Positions 44,688 through 53,126 of a DNA stretch of 64,000 nt are shown here, in pieces. The translations under genes and the position numbers were made by a program. The DNA is from Chitinivibrionales bacterium. GTDB taxonomy: Bacteria; Fibrobacterota; Chitinivibrionia; Chitinivibrionales; WJKA01. Every line of letters begins with the position of its first letter. Within the stretch, counting starts at the first letter, position 1. Under the pieces are notes generated by a model. It saw only the letters and a list, made by a program, of their open reading frames with translations. It had not been told where the DNA came from and did no database searches. The stretch lies in the NCBI GenBank assembly GCA_014728295.1, contig WJLW01000039.1:1-64000 (forward strand), written 5' to 3'.

Positions 44688-44879
44688 CTATCGTGTTTGA
44701 CATTGGATATCCCGCTCGAAAAACAGATGCATATTGCCCAGAGATTCCTCGAGTATCTGGTCGCACAGGTGCCATCCTTCTCGCTGCATTCTTGCCGTTG
44801 TAATTTCTACGTCGTCAAAGATTTTTCTGGCAGTTCGCTTCAGGCCGACTTTGACGATCCTTTCGGTGCGTTCTTTCAT
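44688..44879 (-). CDS. Small DUF4177-like protein
   Basis: From ATG 44879 this is a 63-residue protein ending MQREGWHLCDQILEESLGNM then HLFFERDI. The GWxL ... xxLF.er pattern with a preceding helix is like DUF4177 proteins of unknown function. AAGG lies 9 bases before this ATG. The longer frame from 44957 would overlap the neighbour and contains a G-rich stretch with no ribosome site, so it is rejected. The assignment is tentative. Confidence 0.6.
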   Translation of the reverse strand: MKERTERIVKVGLKRTARKIFDDVEITTARMQREGWHLCDQILEESLGNMHLFFERDIQCQTR

Positions 44880-44940
44880 TTTGCATGCCTTGAAAAATAT
44901 AATCGTTCCGAGGCGAGTACGGCAATTGCCCCCCCCCGAT

Positions 44941-45570
44941 TTACCATTCAGATTCATTTATGGCCGGTCTGAAATCGGGCAATCGGGCAAATGTCCGGCA
45001 CATTGTCTGCCAGATAAATTCAGCATCGGAGATTGACGAATTCATGCTTTCTGAGTTGATACGGCTGCGCCAGACGACCTCACTGCTGTCAATATCCCAG
45101 ATTTCCGCTTCGAGCTGCATTCTACGTTTGGTCGCTTGTTGCAGTGAGTGTATTTTGGCCGACTGCCCGGTACGAAGCGTCAGCAAATAGCGGGTTTGAA
45201 AAGTATGCCAGGCGGAGTCGTTGTTTTGCAGTGCCAGTGTATTGCCTTCGATCAGATCGGCGTAGAAGCTGTTGCGTGCTGCGGTATCGTACTTTGCCGC
45301 GAAATTGCTTGCAAACACCGAATCGCAGAACAGGTTCAAATCGCTACGCTGTTGCTTGAGGCGGGCAATCTGGCGGGTGGTGGACAGGTAGGGTGTTGTG
45401 TCGAATCTTCCATTCAGGATAAGCGGGAAAACCGTCAGGCTGGCATAGGTAAGAGTTGCTTCCGAAAATGAGCTGTGGCGGTACAAAATCTCACCGGTAA
45501 AGGTGACCTGCTGGTAGCACGAGCAGATCAGAAGCGCCGTAATGAAGGAAGTTGTACATTTGGCAGCCAT
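44941..45570 (-). CDS. Lipoprotein of unknown function
   Basis: This 209-residue protein starts with a short signal and a lipobox-like ALLICSC. The mature part contains YASLTVFPLILNGRFDT, an amphipathic helix region, then RRMQLEAEIWDIDSSEVVWR and ends TFARLPDF. This is the layout of proteins with LptE/DUF-type lipoprotein folds that measure or carry a component in the envelope. No family could be named. It lies between rsmB and the DUF4177-like gene on the same strand. Confidence 0.65.
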   Translation of the reverse strand: MAAKCTTSFITALLICSCYQQVTFTGEILYRHSSFSEATLTYASLTVFPLILNGRFDTTPYLSTTRQIARLKQQRSDLNLFCDSVFASNFAAKYDTAARNSFYADLIEGNTLALQNNDSAWHTFQTRYLLTLRTGQSAKIHSLQQATKRRMQLEAEIWDIDSSEVVWRSRINSESMNSSISDAEFIWQTMCRTFARLPDFRPAINESEW

Positions 45571-45643
45571 GGAAGCATTGTCGCGTTGCTAAATTGCACC
45601 TGTTGATATTCTGGTTATATAGTAACATGTAATGACAGGTTCG

Positions 45644-46978
45644 TCAATCGGCGGGGACTGTAAATTTGCGCAGCCGTGCTGCAAACATGCCGTCTAGTTT
45701 GTGGATATGCGGAGAAATGCGCAAGTATCCATCGAGGTCTGCGAACTGATCGGGGATGCTCTGGGGGGGGGGCTCCAGCACAAACTCGGGATGAGCTTGC
45801 AGAAAAGACAAAATCTGTTCTTCGTTTTCTTCCGGCTCCATCGAACAGGTCGAATAGACGAGAATCCCTTCATGTGCAACATTGCCCGCCGCCACTTCGA
45901 GTAAATGTGATTGCAGTTCCGCCAGATCTTGTACATCGCTCTTTCGCTTATTCCAGCGTGCTTCCGGATTGCGATGAAATACGCCGGTGCCGGTGCAGGG
46001 TGCATCAACCAGAACTTTATCGAATTGGCCCTGAACGGGAGTATGGCATCCGTCAGCCTGAACCACATAGACATTTTCCAGGCGCATGCGCCTGACCGTG
46101 TGGCGAATCTTCCGAGCCCGGCTAAAGCAGATATCCGTGGCAACCACGGCACCGGTTTTCTCGACCAGTTCCGCCAGCAGGGATGTTTTGCCGCCGGGAG
46201 ACGCACACTGGTCGAGAATCCGATCTCCGGGCTGTGCATCCAGCATTGCGGTGGCCCAGCCTGATGACGGCGCCTGTACTGTGCAATAGCCCTCTTTGAG
46301 CAAGGCTACTGTTTCGGGCAACATCGATTTTTTCAAGCGGTAATACAGGTTAAGATAGCCATTGACCGGGTCGCTGATCGCGCGTGATTCGATCTCGAAC
46401 TGCTGCCGGGAAAGACCTTTACGTTTGCGCCTTATGTAAATGTCGGCGGGCTTATTGTTGAACTCCATCAGCGATTTGGCTGCAGCAAGTCCGTAGCGCT
46501 TGAGCCATCGCTCCACCAGCCATTCGGGATGTGAAAACTGGATCGCCAGGCGTGAGGACAGGCGCTCATTATCAGGTTGAGGCAGATTTCGTTTGTTGCG
46601 AATGATTGTGCGCAAGACTGCGTTGACGGTTTTAGAGGAGTTACGGGTACGCGGATTATTTTTGGCCAGCTCTACACATTCATGCACTGCCGCGTGGTCG
46701 GGTACTTTCGACATATACAGTATCTGATACAGTCCTATCTGCAGTATTTGCACAAGCGTCCGGTTGTTTTTACTTTTGGGATGGGTCAGAAATTTGTCGA
46801 TATAAAAATCCAATGTCAATCGTCGACGCATTAATCCGTATATCAGTTCAAAGATAAACCGTCTATCCCGATGATCGATTTTGCGCGATGAGAAGGCTGG
46901 GCTGATGAGTGCGTCGAGCTTCCCCAATCTTCTATCGAAACGTTCCAGAATTTTAAAGGCAACCAACCGGGAATTCAT
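45644..46978 (-). CDS. rsmB: 16S rRNA (cytosine967-C5)-methyltransferase RsmB
   Basis: This 444-residue enzyme methylates C967 of 16S rRNA. The N-terminal NusB-like RNA-binding domain is seen in VAFKILERFDRRLGKLDALI then FELIYGLMRRRLTLDFYID. The SAM-binding region is DQCASPGGKTSLLAELVEK. The catalytic motifs are VDAPCTGTGVFHRNPEARW and VYSTCSMEPEENEEQI, the Cys of TCS being the nucleophile. A run of ten identical bases (G on the plus strand, 45763-45772) lies inside the gene near the C-terminal part, coding for Pro. Its start overlaps the fmt stop by 4 bases. Confidence 0.95.
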   Translation of the reverse strand: MNSRLVAFKILERFDRRLGKLDALISPAFSSRKIDHRDRRFIFELIYGLMRRRLTLDFYIDKFLTHPKSKNNRTLVQILQIGLYQILYMSKVPDHAAVHECVELAKNNPRTRNSSKTVNAVLRTIIRNKRNLPQPDNERLSSRLAIQFSHPEWLVERWLKRYGLAAAKSLMEFNNKPADIYIRRKRKGLSRQQFEIESRAISDPVNGYLNLYYRLKKSMLPETVALLKEGYCTVQAPSSGWATAMLDAQPGDRILDQCASPGGKTSLLAELVEKTGAVVATDICFSRARKIRHTVRRMRLENVYVVQADGCHTPVQGQFDKVLVDAPCTGTGVFHRNPEARWNKRKSDVQDLAELQSHLLEVAAGNVAHEGILVYSTCSMEPEENEEQILSFLQAHPEFVLEPPPQSIPDQFADLDGYLRISPHIHKLDGMFAARLRKFTVPAD

Positions 46979-47910
46979 TGCAGCAGCATGCCCTCTCTAA
47001 GCTCTGCGCCGTTTAAAAAATCTCTTACCATCATGTTTCGCTTTCCTTCGGGTTTTACTTCCAGTATATGCAATTCTCCTGCGCCGCAACTTACGACAAC
47101 GCGATCCCGCGCTACTCGGCTGATAGCCCCCGGAGCGGAAGCTGTACCTGACTCTGCAGGACGTGCTGAGATTATGCTGATGCGTTTGCCGTTCAGCATG
47201 GCATAGGTGCCTGGAAACGGCTTGAATGCCCTGATGCGATTGTAAAGCTCATCTGCAGTCATCCGCCAGTCCATACGGCCGTCCTCTTTGGTGAGCTTGG
47301 GCGCCGGTGTCGCTTGTGAATCGTCTTGTTTTTTGAAATCCGGATTTGCTTTGGTAAGTATCTCCAACGACTCCGCTATGCCCGCTGCCCCCAGATTCGC
47401 CAATCGATCATAGAGCTGAGGCGCCGTTTCATCATTCGAAACCGGCAAACTTTTTTGAAGCAGGATGTTGCCTGTGTCGATGCCGGCGTTGATTTTAAAA
47501 ACAGTAATGCCGGTTTCGTTTTCTCCGTTCACCAGACACCATTGAATCGGTGCCGGTCCACGGTATTTTGGAAGCAGTGAGGCGTGCAGATTATAGGTCC
47601 CCCGCTGCGGTATGGTGTATATGCTTTCGGGCAGAATTCTAAAGGCAATTACAATAAATATGTCCGGGGCTAGGTCGAGCAATTGCTCCCTGAATGATGC
47701 ATCCTTCATTTTAGCCGGTGTCATAACTGGAGAGAGCTCATTGGCGCGGGCATACCCAGCAACCGGGGAGGGTATCAGCTTCAAGCCTCTGCCTTTAGGC
47801 CTGGCGGGAGTGGAGACGATTCCTGAGAGCTTGTGCTCAGAATGCTGAATAGCTTTGAGAGAAGGAATGCCAAATTCGGCTGATCCCATAAAGACAATTC
47901 GCATAGCCAT
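46975..47910 (-). CDS. fmt: Methionyl-tRNA formyltransferase
   Basis: This 311-residue enzyme formylates initiator Met-tRNA using formyl-THF. The formyltransferase core begins MRIVFMGSAEFGIPSL and contains GTYNLHASLLPKYRGPAPIQ (catalytic Asn/His) and GITVFKINAGIDTGNILLQK. The C-terminal tRNA-binding part has IRAFKPFPGTYAML. ATG 47910 (MAMRIV) is chosen because the family starts there; the open frame extends 17 codons upstream. It is operonic with rsmB, an arrangement conserved across bacteria. Confidence 0.94.
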   Translation of the reverse strand: MAMRIVFMGSAEFGIPSLKAIQHSEHKLSGIVSTPARPKGRGLKLIPSPVAGYARANELSPVMTPAKMKDASFREQLLDLAPDIFIVIAFRILPESIYTIPQRGTYNLHASLLPKYRGPAPIQWCLVNGENETGITVFKINAGIDTGNILLQKSLPVSNDETAPQLYDRLANLGAAGIAESLEILTKANPDFKKQDDSQATPAPKLTKEDGRMDWRMTADELYNRIRAFKPFPGTYAMLNGKRISIISARPAESGTASAPGAISRVARDRVVVSCGAGELHILEVKPEGKRNMMVRDFLNGAELREGMLLQ

Positions 47911-48259
47911 AAAATCTTTTGAAAAACATGAAATCTGGAAACGTGCCGGCCTTGGTATCACGGCATCGCTTCAGGTGGTCACAATCTACTGGACGCGACG
48001 AGTCGCTGTTTGCGTTCACGTTCCGTCTCGTCAGACACAATCCGGCAGCATAAAATAAGTTATTTGGCATCAGAGGTTGGCTTTTTCGCTCCAAATCGCA
48101 AAAAAAATCCAGCGAAGTAACCATTCATGCAATAATTTTGCCAATTTTGATGCCGAAACGTAATTTATACTCATATTCCGCACGATAGTATTGCGGGAAG
48201 TATGTGTTATTGCCCTGCCGAAAATTGCAGATTCAGAACCTTATTTGAAGGAGCACTCA
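47911..48259. other. Divergent intergenic region
   Basis: About 349 bases between fmt and the zinc-ribbon gene. TATACT at 48166-48171 could be a -10 for the zinc-ribbon gene; a -35 at the right distance is not evident. The region contains no gene with a credible start and ribosome site. A frame from 48191 is joined to the zinc-ribbon gene but lacks a ribosome site. Confidence 0.45.
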
Positions 48260-48649
48260 ATGGCATCTTCATTTGCCCCCCCGGAACAAGTGACTTTTTA
48301 CTGTAGATTTTGCCAGAAGATTCTTCCGGCCCAGTTGGATCGCAGCATTGCCGGCAACGGCAGAAGCGTTGACAGAAACGGCACATTTGAATACTCTTGT
48401 TCGAAGTGCTCAAAATCTTTCTGCGTTTCAGGCAAGGATCTGATCGAATCCAGTGAAGCTGGGCAGGATGCTACTGATAATTCGCGCGTTTATTCGCCCA
48501 GTGAACACTTTCTGATTGGCGAGAAGGTACGTCACGAAAAATGGGAAGATGAAGGCTTTGTTGTGGGCAAAGATCCCGGCACGCCCAACCGTATGATTGT
48601 ACAGTTCGAAAAGATCGGTGTGAAAAAACTGGTCGAAGATATTGCGTGA
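48260..48649 (+). CDS. Zinc-ribbon protein of unknown function
   Basis: This 129-residue protein has two CxxC pairs (FYCRFCQK and YSCSKCSKSFC) that should bind one zinc ion. A linker and a C-terminal beta domain follow (GEKVRHEKWEDEGFVVGKDP, then RMIVQFEKIGVKKLVEDI), resembling the small domain of DUF3553-like or UvrD-tail (CarD/TUDOR-like) modules. AAGGAG lies 8 bases before ATG 48260, which settles the start. It is the only plus-strand gene between 43 and 61 kb and has its own terminator. Confidence 0.78.
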   Translation: MASSFAPPEQVTFYCRFCQKILPAQLDRSIAGNGRSVDRNGTFEYSCSKCSKSFCVSGKDLIESSEAGQDATDNSRVYSPSEHFLIGEKVRHEKWEDEGFVVGKDPGTPNRMIVQFEKIGVKKLVEDIA

Positions 48650-48676
48650 AGCAGCGGAGTTTATATCAGGATGTCA

Positions 48677-48706
48677 AGCGTGGCACCGGAGTGCTGCGCT
48701 TTTTTT
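48677..48706 (+). terminator. Rho-independent terminator of the zinc-ribbon gene
   Basis: AGCGTGGCAC (48677-48686) pairs with GTGCTGCGCT (48691-48700) with two G-U pairs and the loop CGGA. Six T follow, in addition to the T that ends the stem. It lies 28 bases after the stop codon. Confidence 0.85.
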
Positions 48707-48731
48707 AAAGCCCGGTAATCGGAATCGTAGC

Positions 48732-49745
48732 TTACAATTCAAGTTTGGCTGAAATGAGAAACGGGGGCGTAATTCCTTGCTGCAGCCGGAGATAAAGTGC
48801 GGCGTCAACATTGAGGGTGACGTTGCCGATGTCTTTTTTAAATCCCAGACCCAGTGACGGTCCCTCATAATTGGTGCTTGCCGTTTCATCGTCGTCACCA
48901 AAGAGCACGCGGCTCATGTTGTAGACGTCTCTGGTTGACGTCGATGCACCGAAGCGCAGAAAAAACATTTGTTGCGCAAGAGCTATTTCCAACGCCGATT
49001 TGCCTATCAAATAATTATCGTGAGGTTTTTCAATCTCAGCCAGGATAGTTACGACTTTGTTTGTATAGCTGATGCCGATGCTTGAAGCTGCCGGCAAGTG
49101 TGCATCGGTATCTTCTTGCTGGTATCCATTCATAATAAGGCCAAGATTAGTCATGCTGATTCCCAGAACCAGACGTTCGCGCAATAGCCGGTATTGAGCG
49201 CCAAAATCAAATGCAAGCCCTGATGCAGAGAAGGCCTCGTTAGTGTTGGATCCTTGACGATCATAAATTCCTTTTACGTTCGCGCCAATCGATACGGTTT
49301 CCCAAATGATTTTTGACCAGGCAATTCCACCGTAAAGCGAATATGGTTCCCAGATGATTCCCGTCTCTTCCCCGTTTTCATCCACCTCGCTTAACGAGCC
49401 ATGCGAAAGGTAGACTGCGTGAGCCGCCACCGCTCCCAGGTGCCTGTTGTTGACGGTAATCGGCATAGAATAAGCAAGAGGTGTTCCCTTAATATCCAGC
49501 ACAATAGAGCGATAGCCCAGCAAAACCTGGGGTGTTTGGGTATACCCGAGCATTGCCGGATTGTTCAACACTCCATAAATGCCGCTTTTGGTGGCGGTGG
49601 CACTGTTTCCCAGTGCAGCCGAGCGAGCATCATAGTTAATTTTCAGGAACGGGAATGTGCTGGTACCAGCATCCGGATGGATCTCAATTTTTTCGGCAAA
49701 ATTCAACAGCCACAGGGACAATAAGCAGGCCGAAATTTTATGCAT
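48732..49745 (-). CDS. PorV/PorQ-like outer-membrane protein (UPF0164 family)
   Basis: From ATG 49745 this is a 337-residue exported barrel. The signal is KISACLLSLWLLNFAEK. The diagnostic opening AGTSTFPFLKINYDARSAAL followed by GNSATATKSGIYGVLNNPAM is the PorV/PorQ signature. Barrel strands follow (YSLYGGIAWSKIIWETVSIG, LGISMTNLGLIMNG), ending LISAKLEL. In type IX secretion PorV shuttles cargo and is needed for sorting-domain proteins, which fits the C-terminal modules elsewhere in this window; that link is inference. GAGGAA lies 6 bases before the ATG, preferable to the TTG at 49763. Confidence 0.86.
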   Translation of the reverse strand: MHKISACLLSLWLLNFAEKIEIHPDAGTSTFPFLKINYDARSAALGNSATATKSGIYGVLNNPAMLGYTQTPQVLLGYRSIVLDIKGTPLAYSMPITVNNRHLGAVAAHAVYLSHGSLSEVDENGEETGIIWEPYSLYGGIAWSKIIWETVSIGANVKGIYDRQGSNTNEAFSASGLAFDFGAQYRLLRERLVLGISMTNLGLIMNGYQQEDTDAHLPAASSIGISYTNKVVTILAEIEKPHDNYLIGKSALEIALAQQMFFLRFGASTSTRDVYNMSRVLFGDDDETASTNYEGPSLGLGFKKDIGNVTLNVDAALYLRLQQGITPPFLISAKLEL

Positions 49746-49759
49746 GGATGTTCCTCGAA

Positions 49760-50440
49760 TCAATTTACTGCAATAAATTTATTAAAAAATACATTAAAAT
49801 AGTCGCCGGAATCGTGATTCATTTCTATGGCGTGAGCAACTTTGTCTTCAAAACGCGCATAGGTTACACTCCAGGGAGCACCGCCTGACTGGCTCTTGAA
49901 GGTCATGCCGGCGAGTCTGTTTCTGCGATAGGTGACAGAGGTTGAATAGTTCATGCCTTTGAACACAAAAACAGTAATTTTGTTCTGTCGGTTTTGCGAT
50001 TGGAATTCCTGTCCGGGCAGGTGCTGAACAAGTGTTCCTGTTATAATACGTTTAAACTCCGAAAATGTGAATGGAAAATTCAATAAAATGCCGGGTATTC
50101 TGATTCTGTCCCGGCTTGAACGCACGATCATGGTGTCGCCAACGTACATTCTGACCAGATTTTCCTGCATTGCGATTTCGGCAACGATACCTCCGAAGGG
50201 ATTATACACAGTACAATTCAAAACGCTGTCGGTGATATAGACTATGTCACAGGCGGCCCGTATCTTTTCCCCTTCGATCTTGATTGCCAGGGCCGCTGAG
50301 CTTTTGAAGGAGCGAGCCGGTAGAAGTGATATGCGGGGGGCAAGTGCGATTGCATCTGTGCCGGATAGCGGCGAAGGGGGGACAGTACAGTCTGCGAAGA
50401 GCAAAAGGAGGAATAACAGGCTAGTTTTCACGGAGACCAT
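49760..50440 (-). CDS. LolB/DUF4292-like lipoprotein
   Basis: This 226-residue lipoprotein has a lipobox (LLLFADC). Strands such as SSAALAIKIEGEKIRAACDI, VLNCTVYNPFGGIVAEIAM and GMNYSTSVTYRRNRLAG give the curled half-barrel pattern of LolA/LolB and DUF4292 proteins. Its ATG follows the stop of the TPR lipoprotein without a gap (TAAATG), implying translational coupling. The PorV-like gene follows after 14 bases. A role in outer-membrane lipoprotein or barrel maintenance is inference. Confidence 0.75.
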   Translation of the reverse strand: MVSVKTSLLFLLLLFADCTVPPSPLSGTDAIALAPRISLLPARSFKSSAALAIKIEGEKIRAACDIVYITDSVLNCTVYNPFGGIVAEIAMQENLVRMYVGDTMIVRSSRDRIRIPGILLNFPFTFSEFKRIITGTLVQHLPGQEFQSQNRQNKITVFVFKGMNYSTSVTYRRNRLAGMTFKSQSGGAPWSVTYARFEDKVAHAIEMNHDSGDYFNVFFNKFIAVN

Positions 50441-52270
50441 TTAATATTCATTTTCATCATTTTCATCATTTTTCATCAGCAGGAGCAGATCGTTTTCAAG
50501 CTGCAAAATTCTGCTCTGAATCTTGTGTGGCGCTTCGGGGCCAAGCTCATAGCTTTTGCGAAAAGCGTGCAGTGCTTCCCGCAAAGAACCCTTTTTCTCG
50601 TAAATCTCTCCCAGATGCTCCCAGATGATTGGATCATCCTCGATATGCTCAAGGGCTTTGCTGATAAACACCAGCGCGTTGTCATAATCCTTCTTTTTAT
50701 AAAATATCCAGCCGTATGAATCCAGATACGCTCCATTCTGAGGATCCTGAGCAAGTGCCGATTCCAGGAGTGTTTTAGCGCTGTCGAGGTTGATGTCATT
50801 TTCCGCCCACATATAGCCAAGATAATTGGCTGTCGCCGCGTCCTCGGGTTGAAATGCCAGTACCTTGCGAAATGCCCGCGTCGCTCCGGCGATATCTTGC
50901 CGGCGTTCCCGTGCGCTGCCCAGTTCAAACCAGGCATATGCGTCGCTGCTGTCAAGCTCGAGCGACTTGAGCAACGCCTTTTCGGCTTTGCGAAACTCCT
51001 TGCGCATGTTGTGTACCGAGCCCAGCAGGCGCCAGCTTATGCCGCGGTCTGGCTGATTTGCAGTAAACCGCTGGGTTGATTGCAGTGCCTGGGCATAATC
51101 TTTATTTTTAATGTAAAGGTAGCAGAGTTGTCGCCAGGCATCAACATATTCGGGCTTAATTGCCAGTGCTTTTTCATATTCGACCCGGGCCAGGTGCTGT
51201 CTGTCCTGCGCGGCAAAGACCAGACCGAGATAGAAGTGCAATTCACTGTCGTTCATATCCTTTTGCAGCAGAGATCGAATCAGTCTTTCCGATTTGTCGT
51301 ATTGATTATCGTAATAGTAGAGCAGCGCAAGTGAATTGAGATATACCTCTCCATGCTCTTCCGTGCTGCTGAGCTTTTCGTATATGTCAATTGCTTCTTT
51401 GAATTCTCCACGCGAAATGTACACCTGCGCCGCATTTTGCATCGATTCGTTGTAGGTGGAATCCATGAGGGAGGCCGTGTTGAAAAAATCCAGTGCGAGT
51501 GCAGTATCCCCCTGCAACAGCTTGATCGCACCTAGTCCGTTGATGATCTGCGGGTTGCCTGCGTGAATTTTGCCCAGTGCGACATAAATGCTTTCCGCCT
51601 GCTCGTACTGCCTGTTTTTCTTATAGATATCGGCAATTTTAAGGCCGGTGGAAATAGATTCGGGATGGCGCTGCTGATACTTTGTGTAAAAACGAATTGC
51701 CCTGGAAGCATTGCCCATGGTTTCGTAGATAAGCGCCAGTGTCTGGATTTCATCATCGTTAAGGCTGTTCAGCTTCGATAATACTTCGGCACTGCGCTCA
51801 TACTGACTCAGGCGCATGTAAACTCTGGCAAGCAGACGCTTTTCTTCTTCGTCCAGGTCTTGCAGCGATCGCCCCCGTTTCAACAGAAACAGGGCATTGG
51901 TAAACTTACCCGTCACCAAATGCTTGCGGATAAGCAACTTGCGCAATTCATCGGATTGGGGATCGAGCTCATATGCATTTTCGTAATATTTCCCGGCCAT
52001 CTGGTGCAGGCCCCGGCGATCATAGTCGCGTGCTTTGATGAAGTAAATTTCGGCGCGCGCTTTCGCCAGGCTTTCGCGTGTAGGATTATGGGCCGGTTGC
52101 ACAACGGGAAACCTTGACACGGCGCACTCCGTAAGCAACAGGCTGGTGATGAGCGCGCCGATCTGCAGAAGTGGAGCAGCTTTATATTTCAAAATCGAGT
52201 TGTATCCTGCCTGAGTTGTCGTGTATATGTCGCATTTATTAAATATTACACTTATCTTTCGAAAAAGCAA
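50441..52270 (-). CDS. TPR-repeat lipoprotein
   Basis: This 609-residue protein has an N-terminal hydrophobic stretch and lipobox-like ALITSLLLTEC near residue 49. At least 14 TPRs fill the rest. Examples are KARDYDRRGLHQMAGKYYEN, GNASRAIRFYTKYQQRHPES, LAVRVYMRL-type units, AWFELGSARERRQDIAGATR and KKDYDNALVFISKALEHIED. The C-terminus is a short acidic repeat (NDENDENEY). It is most likely a periplasmic assembly platform anchored in the outer membrane, as seen in PilF- or BamD-like TPR lipoproteins. It is upstream of and coupled to the LolB-like and PorV-like genes. Confidence 0.85.
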   Translation of the reverse strand: MLFRKISVIFNKCDIYTTTQAGYNSILKYKAAPLLQIGALITSLLLTECAVSRFPVVQPAHNPTRESLAKARAEIYFIKARDYDRRGLHQMAGKYYENAYELDPQSDELRKLLIRKHLVTGKFTNALFLLKRGRSLQDLDEEEKRLLARVYMRLSQYERSAEVLSKLNSLNDDEIQTLALIYETMGNASRAIRFYTKYQQRHPESISTGLKIADIYKKNRQYEQAESIYVALGKIHAGNPQIINGLGAIKLLQGDTALALDFFNTASLMDSTYNESMQNAAQVYISRGEFKEAIDIYEKLSSTEEHGEVYLNSLALLYYYDNQYDKSERLIRSLLQKDMNDSELHFYLGLVFAAQDRQHLARVEYEKALAIKPEYVDAWRQLCYLYIKNKDYAQALQSTQRFTANQPDRGISWRLLGSVHNMRKEFRKAEKALLKSLELDSSDAYAWFELGSARERRQDIAGATRAFRKVLAFQPEDAATANYLGYMWAENDINLDSAKTLLESALAQDPQNGAYLDSYGWIFYKKKDYDNALVFISKALEHIEDDPIIWEHLGEIYEKKGSLREALHAFRKSYELGPEAPHKIQSRILQLENDLLLLMKNDENDENEY

Positions 52271-52346
52271 TATGACGTATTTTCGGCAAAACCGTACCGT
52301 AGTTTCTCAAGTACGATTTCGTTGCAGACTGAACTGAAATTGTAGT

Positions 52347-53126
52347 TTATTTTTTGCGCGTGGCCACTATCATGTTTACTGCTCTTTCGAAAGGAACGCT
52401 GTTGCCCGGAGAAATTGACTGGGAAATAACGCGTCCGGGCCGTGAAACGGTGGTGTACTTGGGTTCAATGCGGCCGACCTTTAAACCACTTTCGAGAATC
52501 TGGGCCTTTGCCGTGGAGAGCATTTCACCGATAACATTAGGAACCACTGCATGCGTTGGCCTTTCGCCTCTGGAAACGGTTAATTGAATCGGTGTTTCCC
52601 GTGAAATTTCTGAGCCCGATTCGGGCGAGATTGCGATAACATGGTCTTTTGGGGTCACACTGGAAAAAATGCCGACCGAGTTTCCTATGCTGAATCCGTG
52701 TTTGCGCAATTCGCGCTTTGCGTGATGTTCGGTAATTTTGCCCAGATCGGGCACGGTGCGCACTTCCGGGCCTTTGCTGAGTGCTACCTGAACGCCGCGT
52801 CGCTCTTTTGTGTCCATCGTTACTCCTGCTTCGGGCTGCTGCATTATGACGCAGCCTTCAGCAACTTCCGTGCTGAAATCCTTTGAGGTAACCTGCATTC
52901 TTAATCCGATATCAAACAGCTTCTGCCTGGCATGCTCATATTCCAGGTTGCGGATTTCAGGAACTTTCACAATACCTTTATCGACGCTGACAATTCCGGG
53001 CATTACCAGTCTATCAACTATCAATACGCCGGCTATTGTGCCGATGGCGGCAACCACAATAGCAAGGGGCAGTATGATTGACCAGAATGTCTTGACCGGG
53101 ACGCTAATAGTATAATTTTTCTTCAT
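52347..53126 (-). CDS. Membrane-anchored protein with three PASTA domains
   Basis: This 259-residue protein has one membrane helix (FWSIILPLAIVVAAIGTIAG), then three PASTA domains. They begin at KVPEIRNLEYEHARQKLFDI, TVPDLGKITEHHAKRELRKH and VVPNVIGEMLSTAKAQILES, each with a GxxVxxQxPxxG-like end. PASTA domains bind muropeptides or beta-lactam-like ligands on Ser/Thr kinases and PBPs; here there is no kinase domain. Its start overlaps the Crp/Fnr gene by 23 bases, so the two are coupled. Confidence 0.92.
   Translation of the reverse strand: MKKNYTISVPVKTFWSIILPLAIVVAAIGTIAGVLIVDRLVMPGIVSVDKGIVKVPEIRNLEYEHARQKLFDIGLRMQVTSKDFSTEVAEGCVIMQQPEAGVTMDTKERRGVQVALSKGPEVRTVPDLGKITEHHAKRELRKHGFSIGNSVGIFSSVTPKDHVIAISPESGSEISRETPIQLTVSRGERPTHAVVPNVIGEMLSTAKAQILESGLKVGRIEPKYTTVSRPGRVISQSISPGNSVPFERAVNMIVATRKK

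Noticed and set aside
45676..46095. 139-residue plus-strand ORF
   Set aside because: It is the shadow of rsmB, whose minus frame has the catalytic PCTGTG and TCS motifs.
48681..48695. TGGCAC-like sigma-54 promoter
   Set aside because: The GC is one base off the required spacing and the bases belong to a terminator hairpin between convergent genes.
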